Shown here in pieces: positions 24,760 to 36,590 of a stretch of 64,000 nucleotides of DNA. A model generated the notes under the pieces. It did not search any database. It was not told where the DNA came from and saw only the letters and a list, made by a program, of their open reading frames with translations. The position numbers and the translations under genes were made by a program. The first letter of the stretch is position 1; every line of letters begins with the position of its first letter. Source of the DNA: Owenia fusiformis (taxonomy: Eukaryota; Annelida; Polychaeta; Sabellida; Oweniidae); the NCBI GenBank assembly GCA_903813345.2, contig CAIIXF020000011.1:65001-129000 (forward strand), written 5' to 3'.

Positions 24760-25560
24760 CCCCCTATCACACCAAACTAGATCTTACCCGTTCTTGCCAG
24801 TCCTACGAAAACGTCGTAAAACGGGCTCAATCTGGCTGTGGTCGGGAAATATGTCTAAAATAATTAGCTACTTCGTTCATAAACAGTCTTCAATACGTCC
24901 ATCTCGTTCGCGGTTCGTTCAGGTCGCACCACGTCGGTGTGCAACGTCGTATAACACGTCCCTTAGTCTAGAAGGTCATCATGACCTGATTACAGAACGG
25001 TATGATCGTCATCGTCGTCGATTGAAAATTCTAAAATCACCTTCCCGTCTGAGAACGTTCATGAAGTTCGTGAATAGACCTTAGAAAGTTGCAGCTACGT
25101 TCATTCCGTTCACAAACAGTTTAAAACCAGTTTTGAAGAACGCAGTGGCAACTTGTTTTGGGTGATAGCTATATTTTTGCTAACTCGTCCATCAGCAGTC
25201 TTAAATACGTTCTTAATCAGTTTAAACTCGTTTGCAATTAGTTCTACCTAGTTCTCAATACGTCCTCAGACAGTTCAACTCGTTGTTGAAACATCCCTAG
25301 TAGGATTGAAGTACGACGGTTCCGTTCGTATTAAGTCCAGCTCGTCGTTGGTACGTTGTCACTCGTTCTAATTGTAGAACGTATCGACCACGAGAACATT
25401 TTGAGCATGTTCTAAGTTCTAGAGGACCTACCCGTTGGAGTACGTTCGATGAAGTTTGTAAATAAACCCCAAACGGTTCTAAGTACGTCCAGTCCGTTCG
25501 TACACAGTTGAAGCCCGTTTTGGAGAACGTAGTGAAAACTAGTTTGGTGTGATAGTAGGG
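24760..25560. mobile_element. Full-length CCTATCACACCAAACTA element, 801 bp
   Basis: It begins CCCCCTATCACACCAAACTA and ends AGTTTGGTGTGATAGTAGGG, like the copy at 3816-4600, with similar internal order. It includes the internal end-like motif GGGTGATAGCTAT near 25160. It starts in the second copy of the 5.36-kb duplication and extends past its right edge. Confidence 0.85.
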
Positions 25561-25893
25561 TAAGTCTAGAATGTCATCATGACCTGATTACAGAACGGTA
25601 TGGTCGCCATCGAATTTTGAATCGATTCAAAATATTAAATCACATTCCCCGTCCGGGATTCATTTAGTTAGCACACAGTTTAAAACCGATTTGGCAACGT
25701 TATGACGATCACCAGAAAATTTTGAGCATGCTCAAGTTCTGGAGGACCTACTCGTTTTAATAGTTCCATGAAGTTTGTAAACAGATCCCAAACGGTTCTC
25801 AGTGGGTTCTTACTACGTCAAATCCGTTCGTGCACAGTTTAAGCCCGTTTTCGAGAATGTAGTGAGAACAAGTTTGCTGTGATAGTAGGGTTA
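25561..25893. mobile_element. Internally deleted fragment of the same element family
   Basis: It starts inside the family sequence (TCTAGAATGTCATCATGACC) directly after the previous element. It ends with GTTTGCTGTGATAGTAGGG. The left terminus and most of the centre are missing. Confidence 0.7.
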
Positions 25894-26097
25894 GATAAAA
25901 AGATTTCGAAACGGTCCATATTTCTAGATGTACCTTTACATGCTGATTTCAAATATGACATCACTTTAACTGAATTTTGAATATTTAATGACGTACATTA
26001 CGATTATTTCTACTCGCATCTGGTTTATTAACTATAGGAGAATAATTGGTTTTAAAAAATAGCAGTAATTAAAAAGAAAATCTTCCTTTCTAAATTC

Positions 26098-26200
26098 TAA
26101 TGAATTTCGAAACGACGTACTGGAACAGAACTTATCGAGCGACCAAAAAGGACACTGTCGTGTAGAATCAATAGAAGCAGAATTGATTAAAAGTATTGTT
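26098..26200. repeat. ~100-bp direct repeat, left copy
   Basis: AATGAATTTCGAAACGACGT, ATCGAGCGACCAAAAAGGAC and GTCGTGTAGAATCAAT recur at about 26992-27090 with modest divergence. Both copies lie beside pieces of the 50-bp minisatellite, so a larger block has probably been duplicated. Confidence 0.8.
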
Positions 26201-26286
26201 GCATTTAGTATAAGCCAATGTTTTGCTATAGCATTTATGCGGGATTATTGTTGCATTTTATAAGCCCGCGTTATGGTGTAGCATTA

Positions 26287-26884
26287 ACCCTACTATCACA
26301 CCAAACTAGTTCTCATTACGTTCTCGAAAACGGGCTTCAACTGTGTACGAACGGACTGGACGTACTTAGAACCGTTTGGGTCTATTTGCAAACTTTATCG
26401 AACGTACTCGAACGGGTAGGTCCTCTAGAACTTAGAACATGCTCATAATGTTCTCTTGGTCGTCACGTTCTACAATTAGAACGAGTGATAACCTACTAAC
26501 GACGAACTAGACGTACTACGAACGGAACCGTCGTACTTCAATCCTACAAGGGACGTTTTTACAACGAGTTAAACTGTCCGAGGACGTATTGAAAACGAGG
26601 TAGAAATAATTGCAAACGGGTTAAAACTGATTAAGAACGTATCTATCAACGAGTTAGCAAAAATATAGCTATCACACCAAGCATGTTGACACTGCGTTCT
26701 TCAAAACTGGTTTTAAACTGTGTACGAACGGAATGAACGTAGCTACAACGTTCTACGGTCTTTTTACGAACTTCCTGGACTTTTACGGACGGGGAATGTG
26801 ATTTCGAATTCTGAATCGATTCAAAATTCGATGGCGACCATACCGTTCTGTAATGAGGTCATGATGACCTTCTAGACTAAGGGA
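26287..26884. mobile_element. Inverted, truncated CCTATCACACCAAACTA element inserted in 50-bp repeats
   Basis: It starts ACCCTACTATCACACCAAAC, which is the family's right terminus in reverse orientation. It reads backwards to GACCTTCTAGACTAAGGGA. The outermost part of the other terminus is missing. Units of the 50-bp minisatellite flank it on both sides (26193-26286 and 26885-26990). Confidence 0.8.
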
Positions 26885-26991
26885 CTGTTGTTGAGGATTG
26901 TTGTTGTATTTCAAAAGCCCATATTTTGGTTTAGCATTTGTGCAGGATTTGTGTTGCATTTCAAAAGCCCATGTTTTGTAATAGCGTTCTA

Positions 26992-27090
26992 ATGAATTTC
27001 GAAACGACGTATTGACGAAACTGATCGAGCGACCAAAAAGGACACGGTCGTGTAGAATCAATATAAGCAGAATTGATTATAAGTAAAAAC
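26992..27090. repeat. ~100-bp direct repeat, right copy
   Basis: Partner of 26098-26200. Confidence 0.8.
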
Positions 27091-27189
27091 AAAAGAAAAA
27101 TTAAGAAACGGCTAAAAACTAGGGGCGGCTATTCTGAATTTAACTTCGCGGTTACCTCAAATATTTTGAATGTTCAACATTTTCATGGT

Positions 27190-28190
27190 GAAAGACAATA
27201 TTTTCCAATATAGGATTATTGTTGTATTTCAAAATCCCATGTTTCGGTGTAGCATTTATGCAGGATTATTGTTGTATTTTAAAAGTCCGTGTTTTGGTGT
27301 AGCATTTATGCAGGATTATTGTTGTATTTTAAAAGTCCGTGTTTTGGTGTATCATTTGTGCAGGATTATTGTTGCATTTTAAAAGTTCATGTTCTTCAGA
27401 GCATTTATGCAGGATTATTGTTACATTTCAAAAGCCTGTGTTATGGTGTAGCATTCATACAGGATTATTGTTACATTTCAAAAGCCCATGCTTTGGTGTA
27501 TCATTTATGCAGGATTATTGTCGCATTTTAAAAGTTCATGTTCGTCAGAGCATTTATGCAGGATTATTGTTACATTTTAAAAGCCTGTGTTATGGTGTAG
27601 CATTCATGCAGGATTATTGTTGCATTTCAAAAGCCCATATTTTGGTGTAGCATTTATGCAGGGTTATTGTTGCATTTCAAAAGCCCATATTTTGGTGTAG
27701 CATTAATGCAGGGTTATTGCTGTATTTCAAAAGCCCATGTTTTGTTATAGCATTTATGCAGGATTAGTGTACGTTGTATTTCAAAAGCCCATGTTTTGGT
27801 GTAGCATTTATGCAGGATGATTGTTGCATTTCAAAAGCCCATATTTTGGTGTAGCATTTATGCAGGATTATTGTTGCATTTCAAAAACCCATGTTATGGT
27901 GTAGCATTTATGCAGGATTATTGTTGTATTCCAAAAGCCCATGTTTTGGTGTAGCACTTATGTAGGATTATTGTTGCATTTTATAAGCCCATGTTTTGGT
28001 GTAGCATTTATGCAGGATTATTGTTGCATTTTAAAAGCCCATGCTTTGGTGTAGCATCTATGCAGGATTATTGTTGCATTTTATAAGCCCATGTTTTGGT
28101 GTAGCATTTATGCAGGATTATTGTTGCTTTTTAAAAGCCCATGCTTTGGTGTAGCATTTATGCAGGATTATTGTTGCATTTTATAATACA
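27190..28190. repeat. 50-bp minisatellite, about 20 copies
   Basis: The unit contains GTGTAGCATTTATGCAGGAT, TATTGTTGCATTTTAAAAGC and CCATGTTTTG. The period is 50 bp, for example from 27247 to 27297. Detached units at 26193-26286 and 26885-26990 show that it once extended further left. Overlapping ORFs of 70-103 codons here only translate the repeat. Confidence 0.95.
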
Positions 28191-28964
28191 TTACTGCGGT
28201 ATTGGGATTTAGGAATAGACAACAAAATTATCCGTCCTGCCCTTAACCTGCCCCATCCACATAATATATTTTTACTCTTCAATATAATTGCGGAAAACTT
28301 CCATATTCTCGTTTATAGATATGTCATTTATTTAGGAAAGCTATTTTATTGAGTGAATTACCCAGCTTAGTGTATGATATAAAAGTACTTAATCAAAATA
28401 TAAGATGAAAACCAATTGTCATCAAATGGTAATCCGACTCGAGTTGCAATTATGACGATTCCGATCGGAGGCAAGATTCACGGTTTTTCTGAAAAATCGA
28501 TGGTTGTGTTTTAAAGATCATAAACAGTGAAGAGATTTGAAATAATACAAACTATGGTTTTATAGAGAACGTGTAATACAATACAATCAAGAACTCAACT
28601 ATCATAGACATTTTAAGATGAATCTAGATAAAATGGATATAATGGATTGTGAATTAATAATAAAATAATAAATAATAATAGTTGTCAGTCAAACTTCTCA
28701 TCTTTATTGCACTTCAATATGTACATCTCATCTCATCTTAAAAGTCTAAAGACTCAGTTGATAAAATGTTCTCTAAAATACAACACTGTTCTACCATATG
28801 CATATCTGTCTTTCACTCCACTAATAATTCCATACTTAACTCAACTCAGTCAACCTATTCATGCACTACTGAATAATCCATTCACTCACTCACTAACTTT
28901 AAAACAATCTAATTATGAAAGTAAATCCAATAACATCTCACACAATTACATCATAATACCTTAA
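28191..28964. other. AT-rich single-copy spacer
   Basis: No exon or element was recognised. An 85-codon ORF at 28707-28964 is low-complexity Ser/Leu/Asn-rich and is not called. Confidence 0.4.
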
Positions 28965-29655
28965 ATGATCTAATGTAGTATAGTTATATAGGGAACGTGT
29001 TAGATGAACTTTTGAATGAATTAATTTAGTATGATTATATAGGGAACGTGATAGATGATTTTTTGAATGAATTAATTTAGTATTGTTATATAGGGAACGT
29101 GTTAGATGAACTTTTGATTGAATTAATTTTGGTTATATAGGGAACGTGTTAGATGAACTTTTGAATGAATTAATTTAGTATGATTATATAGGGAACGTGA
29201 TAGATGAATTTTTGAATGAATTAATTTAGTATTGTTATATAGGGAACGTGTTAGATGAACTTTTGATTGAATTAATTTTGGTTATATAGGGAACATGTTA
29301 GATGAACTTTTGAATGAATTAACTTAGTATTGTTATATACTAGGGAACGTGTTAGATGAACTTTTGAATGAATTACTTTAGTATTGCTATATAGGGAACA
29401 TGTTAGATGAACTTTTGAATGAATTAACTTAGTATTGTTATATACTAGGGAACGTGTTAGATGGATGAACTTTTGAATGGATTACTTTAGTATTGCTATA
29501 TAGGGAACATGTTAGATGAACTTTTGAATGAATTAACTTAGTATTGTTATTATATACTAGGGAACGTGTTAGATGAACTTTTGAATGAATTACTTTAGTA
29601 TTGCTATATAGGGAACGTGTGAGATGAACTTTTGAACGAATTAATCTAGTGTGGT
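28965..29655. repeat. ~51-bp minisatellite, left part
   Basis: The unit is GGTTATATAGGGAACGTGTT, AGATGAACTTTTGAATGAAT, TAATTTAGTAT. Short (~43-bp) variants and a higher-order repeat (blocks at 29030-29130 recur at 29180-29280) are present. The array is continued at 30467-31165 after an insertion. Confidence 0.95.
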
Positions 29656-29660
29656 TACAC

Positions 29661-30466
29661 TCCCCTCCATAAGTTTGGCAACCTCAGCTCCACCATTGAA
29701 CTACGTGTTAAAGCCTCTTTACGTTTGAATTTTTATTTACTTAATATGCGATAAAATAACTTATAATATTGATGGGAACGTAACTTGACCTTATTTCCAA
29801 TACCTCCAAATTTTCTCAATTTTTTCCTCAATTACAATAGGTCAAACGTTGATGATAAATTTGATGAACTTTTCAAAATCGACATTCCCATGTTAACCAA
29901 TGGGACTTGGTAGGTTTACCGCAAGTCATATGACAGAATATCCATCCATCCGAGTCCTTGCAAAAATACAAATTATGTAGGCAATTGAATTTTCTAACTT
30001 TATTTAACAAAAATTATACGTTTCTTCAGGTTCAACAAAGTTATAGGGCTTTTAAGTCAAAATTGTTTTTCAAAAAACCTCTCCCATTGAAATAAAACAG
30101 GAGGCGAAAAATGATTTTCAAAAATGACTTCGAAGCTATGTAACTTTAGTATTCATCAAGTAAACTAACACTTAGTGTACAAAAAGTTAGGCAATTCAAT
30201 TTTATATATAAACTTCTTTTTGCTGAATCTTTTACTGAATAGATATTCTGATCTCTGATGTGCCCCGAACCCACCATTTCCCATTGGTTTACATGGGAAT
30301 GACGATTTTCAATAATTCATCAAATTTATCATCAATTTTCGACCTATTGTAATTGAGGGGAAAAATTGGGAAAATTTGAAGGTATTGGAAATAAAAACTC
30401 AAACGTAAAGAGGCTTTAACAAGTAGTTCAATGGGCGAGCTTAGGTTGCCAAACCTATGGAGGGGA
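29661..30466. mobile_element. 806-bp foldback element inserted in the ~51-bp minisatellite
   Basis: The ends are TCCCCTCCATAAGTTTGGCA and its inverted copy (TGCCAAACCTATGGAGGGGA, one mismatch). The inverted match continues for roughly 230 bp with moderate divergence, including AAGCCTCTTTACGTTTGA and AATTACAATAGGTC. Minisatellite units are interrupted on both sides. There is no coding capacity. Confidence 0.9.
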
Positions 30467-31165
30467 ACATGTAAGATGAACTTTTGATTGAATTAATTTA
30501 GAATGGCTATATAGGGAACATGTTAGATGAACTATTGAACGAATTAATCAAGTGTGGTTATATGGGGAACGTGTTAGATGAACTTTGAATGAATTAATTT
30601 GGTATGGTTATATTGGAAACGTGATAGGTGAACTTTTGATTGAATTAATTTTGGTTATATATGTTAGATTAACCTTTGGATGAATTAATTTAGAATGGTT
30701 ATATAGGGAACGTTTTATATGAACTCTTGAAGGAATTGATTTACTATGGTTATTTAGGGAACGTGTTAGATGAACTTTTGAACGAATTAATTTAGTATGG
30801 CTATATAGAAACATGTTAGATGAACTTGTGAATTACTTTAATCCGGTTATATAGGGAACATGTTAGATGAACTGTTGAATGAATTAAATTAGTATGGTTA
30901 TTTAGGGAACATGCTAGATGTACTTTTGAATGAATTTATAATTAAATACGGTTAAACAGGGAACGTGTTATATGAACTTTTTAAGGAATTAATTTAGTAT
31001 GGTTATATAGGGAACATGCTAGATGTACTTTTGAATGAATTTATAATTAAGTACGGTTAAACAGGGAACGTGTTATATGAACTTTTTAAGAAATTAATTT
31101 AGTATGGTTATTTAGGGAACATGATAGATGAAGTTTTGAATGAATTAATTAGTATTGTTATAGGA
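30467..31165. repeat. ~51-bp minisatellite, right part
   Basis: Same unit as 28965-29655, but more heterogeneous. A variant carrying GGTTAAACAGGGAACGTG and TTATATGAACTTTTTAAG forms a higher-order pair (about 30945 and 31055). Confidence 0.9.
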
Positions 31166-31417
31166 ACATGTCCTCTTTCTAATGATATAACCATACATAA
31201 GGCAAGCGAGGGCCTCAACAACATTTTAAAGAAACATAATAATGCACTTGAAAATATTTAACATAATAAATGCAATAATAAAAACGACTTACAATTTGTT
31301 AATTATTACTCTCAGCCATCCCTCCCCCTGGCCCCTAAACAAGACGTTCAACATTTATTTATCTCTGAATGGTCTCATACAGAAGTGAGTAGCTTTGTGA
31401 TATTTCTTTGTATCGGG

Positions 31418-32023
31418 TATCCCTCTTAACTTTCCCTGTATGGCCTTACAAGCTTATATGGATCTATCACATGACATTCAAAATGGCGGATAACAGTAAG
31501 TTTGATTCCTATATAGGCCAAACTGCCCTAATTCACGTCACAATACTAGTCAATGGGCAAAAGGGCAAACGCCTGACTTTTTATCTCATGTTATGGATTT
31601 ATGTGGCCTCACTGGCCTATCTGAGGTTCTAAAGCTATGTCTAAGCTACATTTTGACACTAAACTCAAAAGGGGCCAACCATCTACTTTTTGAAATAATT
31701 GGTCAATTCTGACACTACCCCCTCTCTCTGCCGACAGAAATTGAATTTCACAAAAATGAAGGCAAAATTAATACGCCACTTGATTCGAAATTTTCCTTCA
31801 GATAACCAAAGTAAACGCATTTTCAGAAGAAATGGCATGTTGACATTGCAAAAAGATGACAACTGTGCCTACATACTAGCTTACTGACTCGTCATGATCA
31901 CAATTGTGTTGGGACTACATTTATTTTTGAAAACTACTTTTTTCTATTCAGCGGAAGTGACGTATTAGGGCATTTGGGCCATAGTCATATAAGCCTTATA
32001 TGGATCTATCATATGGATACCGC
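31418..32023. mobile_element. Diverged inverted-repeat element, ~600 bp
   Basis: The left arm includes GGCCAAACTGCCCTAATTCA; the right arm has GTATTAGGGCATTTGGGCC inverted. Outer TATGGATCTATCACATG and TATCATATGGATACC also form imperfect pairs. The 74-codon ORF at 31408-31632 lies in the left arm and is not called. Divergence makes the ends uncertain. Confidence 0.5.
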
Positions 32024-32996
32024 GTAACCCAATACCAACATTGACCTTTTGGAAATCCCCCTGGTCTCATAGACAGATGGACGCTACGCTAGAGTTATGA
32101 TTGCGTAGAAACAAAGAAAATGCGACAGTAGCTCGTTTCACGGGATATTTCGTCCGCGCGTACTTTGTGGTGTCCAGATATCTAGACCTGGCTCGGATAC
32201 TCTCTAAAACTTCGCGATCTCACCATTAAAATGAAGCCTACTGCTTCATCATTGAATCTTTAAAAGGTTAATGGCGTATTTTGTCTCGAGTAATTTTTGT
32301 ATTAATCTGTTAATCAGTGATTTGGAATTTTACAATCAATTTCATCCCGTCAAATTGGCAATCCATCTCCGCTACAGGAGAAAATTGCCTGATTAGGCCT
32401 TCTTTATGGAGTTAGATGTATCATAACTTAGAGATCGTAATGCGTGATATCGTCCCTCGGCTGAGGGAATAAAGATTCTCCACGTTTTTTTTGTTTGTAT
32501 TTAGTTGGATGTTTGAACTCCTTGCATGCAACGTTTCTATCGCCGTATAGTTATTACATAAGTTCGTAATGTTCTGAAAGTAGCATTGAGAAACTGAACG
32601 AATACTGTGGCTCATAATTGTGTTATCTTGAAACATCCGATTTCAACATTGGCCTTCACTCTTATTTGACAGTACTTTTATCACAAAAATAAAATAATCG
32701 TTTCAACTGAAATGTAAACCTTTGCTCCGGTTCGGATGCAATCCATAGGAAACAAACAAGGGGTTCGTTTGTATCTTATCATCGTTCTGAAGATGTTTCG
32801 ATGGGAAGATGTCAACACAAGGTTATAAACCATGAAATCCTCTTCAAAGGATGGCAGAGGTGTAATGAACTTGTATATTTCTCCAAGATGGCAAAAGAAA
32901 AATTGATTTAACACTTCCTTAAAATTTATATTGCTTCTTTTAACTATTTGTGTAATTTCTATAGACAATCCACATTCTTAATATTTCCAATAAAAG
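32024..32996. other. Single-copy spacer, nothing recognised
   Basis: Minus-strand ORFs at 32421-32636 and 32681-32968 show no domain, splice context or compositional sign of coding. Confidence 0.4.
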
Positions 32997-33160
32997 CGCC
33001 ATAATTCATGATCACTAATAACACCATAATTCATGATCACTGGTGACGCAATAATTCATGATGACTGATAACGCCATAATTCATGATCACTGAAAGCGCC
33101 ACAATTCATGATCATTGGTGACGCCATATTTCATGATCACTGAAAGCGACACAATTCGGT
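32997..33160. repeat. ~27-bp minisatellite, 6 copies
   Basis: CCATAATTCATGATCACTG, plus a variable GATAACG, AAAGCG or GTGACG linker, repeats every ~27 bp. Confidence 0.9.
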
Positions 33161-33349
33161 AAATAAAATGTTCAGAAATCTTCACTAAAATAATAACAAA
33201 CTGGGAAATGGAAGGTTCATCAAATGAGGCTCGACATCTTACCCTTTAATACTGATAATAAAATACCCCATTCTAATCATAACGATATGCAACGCCAGTC
33301 ATAATTAAGTACAATTCTTTCTGAGAGTAGCAATGCACGAAGCAATTGT

Positions 33350-33535
33350 TAAATTGCCTCGCTTGCCTCATGCCTGGCTTCGCCCTCTGTTACAATCATG
33401 GGCTTATTAAGATGAGGCAGGTACCTCGCTTGCCTCATGCCTGGCTTCGCCTTCTATTACAATCATAGGCTTATTAAGGTGAGGGGGGTGCCTCGCTTGC
33501 CTCATGCCTGGCTTCGCCTTCTATTACAATCATAG
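33350..33535. repeat. ~69-bp repeat, 3 copies
   Basis: TGCCTCGCTTGCCTCATGCC, TGGCTTCGCC and TATTACAATCATAGGCTT recur at about 33354, 33423 and 33491. Linkers vary (GATGAGGCAGG and GTGAGGGGGG). The GC-rich part stands out from its AT-rich surroundings. Confidence 0.85.
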
Positions 33536-33919
33536 CTTTCGATTACTAGCATAGCGTTTTGCATTTCTTAAATCGTTCGACAATTCTCTAACTGACTTCA
33601 TCGGGAATGCAAGTTAGAATTTGCAAATCTTTTTGAACAAGTACTTAAACAGCCACTTCAAAGATCGCGTTTTATGATTATTTAAAGATCAAGCGGATTT
33701 AAGCTGTTTTGCAACGGTGTTTTTAATAGTGTTAGGGATTCTACAACATGTTGTTCTGAAATAGCCTAACGTCGTAAAGATCAAGTAGGGCCACTCAAAT
33801 AAATTGTTAATTGTTCGAACGTAAACAGTTTTGATCTCAACTGCTTTTCAAGCGTGTCTAGAGTCCTTAAGAGATTTAACTTTTGGGCCCTCAGAAGGTT
33901 AAGCTATTACATTTGGTGC

Positions 33920-36590
33920 CCCATAAGGCTATCCCAAAGCTTCTACATTTCGGGCCTCTGAGGGGTATGCCAAAGCTAATATTTTGGAGCCTCTGAGGGG
34001 TATGCCAAAGTTAATATTTTGGAGCCTCTGAAGGGTATGCCAAAGCTACTAGATTTCGGGCCTCTAAATTTTTGGCTCCTGAATTTGTATGCCAAAGCTA
34101 CTAGATTTTTGACTTCTAAATTGGTATGCCAAAACTGCTCGATTTTGGGCATCTAGAGGTATGCCAAAGCCACTGGATTTGGGGCTTCTGAAGGGTATGC
34201 CAAAGCTATTAGATTTTAGTCTCTAAATTGAATGCTAAAGCTACTAGATTTGTGGCCTCTGAATGGTATGACAAAGCTACTAGATTTGAAGCCACTCAGG
34301 GTTATCCCAAAACTACTAGATTTTGGGCCTCTTGAGGAATGCCAAAGCTACTAGATTTGGGGCCTCTGAAGGGTATGCCAAAGCTTCTACATTTTTGACC
34401 TCTGAGGGGTATGCCAAAGCTACTAGATTTTGGGGAATGCCAAAGCGATTAAATTTGGGTTTGCCAAAGCTACTAGATTTCGGGCCTCTGAGAGGTATGC
34501 CAAAGCTGTTTGATTTAGGACCTCTGAAGGGTATGCCAAAGCTACTAGATCCTGGGCCTCCGAAGGTTATGCCAAAGCTACTAGATTTTAAACTTCTTAA
34601 TTTGTATGCCAAAGCTACTTGATTTAGAACTTCTGAAGGGCATTGCAAAGGTACTAGATTTAGTGCTTCTGAAAGATATGCCAAAGCTACTAGATTTAGA
34701 GCCTCTGAGGGGTATGCCAAAGCTGTTTGATTTCGGGCCTCTGAGGGGTATGCCAAAGCTACTAGATTTTGGGGAATACAAAAGCGATTTAATTTGGGGC
34801 CTCTGAAGGGTTTGCCAAAGCTACTAGATTTCGGGCCTCTGAGGGGTATGCCAAAGATACTTGATTTGGAACCTCTAAACTGGTTTGCCAAAGCTACGAG
34901 ATTTAGAGCCTCTAAGGGGTATGTCAAAGCTGTTTGATTTTGGACCTCTGGAGGGTTTGGCAAAACTTTTTTGGGCCTTTGAAGGGCTGTCAAAGCTACT
35001 AGATTTGAAGCAAATCAAAGCTATGCCACAGCTACTAGGTTTTCGGCTCTTGGGGTATACCAAAGCTACTACATTTCAGACTTCTGAATTGCTATGCCAA
35101 AACTACTAGAATTTGGGCTCTGAAGAAAATGCCAAAGCTACTAGATTTGGAGCCTCGGAGGGGTATGCCAAAGCTACTAGATTTGGGGCCTCGGAGGGGT
35201 ATGCGAAAGCTACTAGATTTGAAGCAACTTGGGCCTATACCAAAGCTACTCGCGATCGATTTTTGGGATATTGGAGTAAGCCAAAGCTACTAGATTTGGG
35301 GTCTCTGAAGGGTATGCAAAAGTTACTAAAATTTGGGCATCTGAGGGGTATGCGAAAACGACTAGATTTGGGGCCTCTGAAGGGTATGCCAAAGCTACTA
35401 GATTTTTGGGTATGACAAAGCTACAAGATTTTGGGACTCTGAAGAGAATGCCAAAGCTATAAGATTTGGGGCCTCTGAGGGGTATGCCAAAGCCACTTGT
35501 TTAGAGCCTCTGGAGTGTATGCAAAGGCTATTTGATTTGGGGCCTCTGAAGGGTATGGCAAAGTTACTAGATTTGGGGTTTGTAAAGGAGTATGCCAAAG
35601 CTACTAGATTTGATACCACTCGGAGCTATTACAAAATTACTAGATTTTAAATTAGGCCTCTTGGGGTATACCAAAGCTTCTAATTTGGGGCCTCTGAAGG
35701 GTATGCCGGACTACTAGATATAAATTAGGGGTCTCGGAGGGGTATTCCAGGCCAAAGCTAGTACATTTTAAACTTCTAAATTGTTATGCCAAAGTTACTA
35801 CATTTGGGGCCTCTGGAGGGTTTACCAAAGCTACTAGATTTGGGGCCTCTGAGGGGTAAGCCAAAGCTACAAGATTTGGGCCTTTGAAGGGTATGCCAAA
35901 GCTACTCAATTTTGGGACTCTGGGGGTATGCTAAAGCTACTAGATTTAGACTCCTGATTTGATATGCCAAAGCTACTAGATTCGGGGCCTCTAAAGGGTA
36001 TCTCAAAGCTACTAGATTATGGGCCTCGGAGGGGTATGCCAAAGCTACTAGATTTGAAGCCACTCAGGCCTATGCCAAAGCTATTCGCTTTTGGGTCTCT
36101 TGGTATATGTCAAAGCTACTAGATTTGAGGCCTCTGAAGGTTATGCCAAGATAATAGATTTTTGGCCTCCGAAGGATACTCAAAAGCTACTAGATTTTGG
36201 GGCTCTGATGGGGCATGCTAAAGCTACTATATTTGTAGCCATTCAGGGCTATCCCAAAGCTACTAGATTTTGAGGTATGCAAAGGCTACTAGGTTTTGGG
36301 CCTCCAAATGGAATGCTAAAATTATTAGATTTGGGGCATCTTATGGGTATGCCAAAGCTCATAGATTTAGGGCATTTGGAGGGTATGCCAAAGCTACTAG
36401 ATTGGGGCTTCTGGGGGTATACCAAAGCTACTAGATTTAGGGCCTCTGGAGGGTATGCCAAAGCTACTAGATTCTGGGCCTTTGGGGGTATGCCAAATCG
36501 ACTAGATTTGGGGCCTCTGGAGGGTATGCCAAAGCTACTTGATTTAGGGCCTCTGAAGGGAATGCCAAAGCTACTAGATTAAGGGCCCCT
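33920..36590. repeat. 36-bp minisatellite, about 74 copies
   Basis: The unit is GGGTATGCCAAAGCTACTAG, ATTTGGGGCCTCTGAA. Variants with TTTGGGG, TTAGAGC or TTCTAAATT appear in blocks. The period of 36 (12 codons) keeps several frames open on both strands, up to 225 codons (34316-34993, minus). The frames drift with indels and have no gene-like ends, so no protein is claimed. Confidence 0.95.

Larger units (their letters stand above)
19593..24950. repeat. Copy 2 of the 5,358-bp direct tandem duplication
   Basis: Same content as 14232-19589. At its right end the CCTATCACACCAAACTA element continues uninterrupted (24760-25560), so this end keeps the ancestral junction while copy 1 ends in a truncated element. 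Confidence 0.95.

Noticed and set aside
31408-31632. 74-codon ORF with an internal MADNSKF start in good context
   Set aside because: It is located in the arm of a diverged inverted-repeat element. No supporting exon structure.
34316-34993. 225-codon minus-strand ORF
   Set aside because: It is a translation of the 36-bp minisatellite. Several other frames are equally open and there is no gene context.
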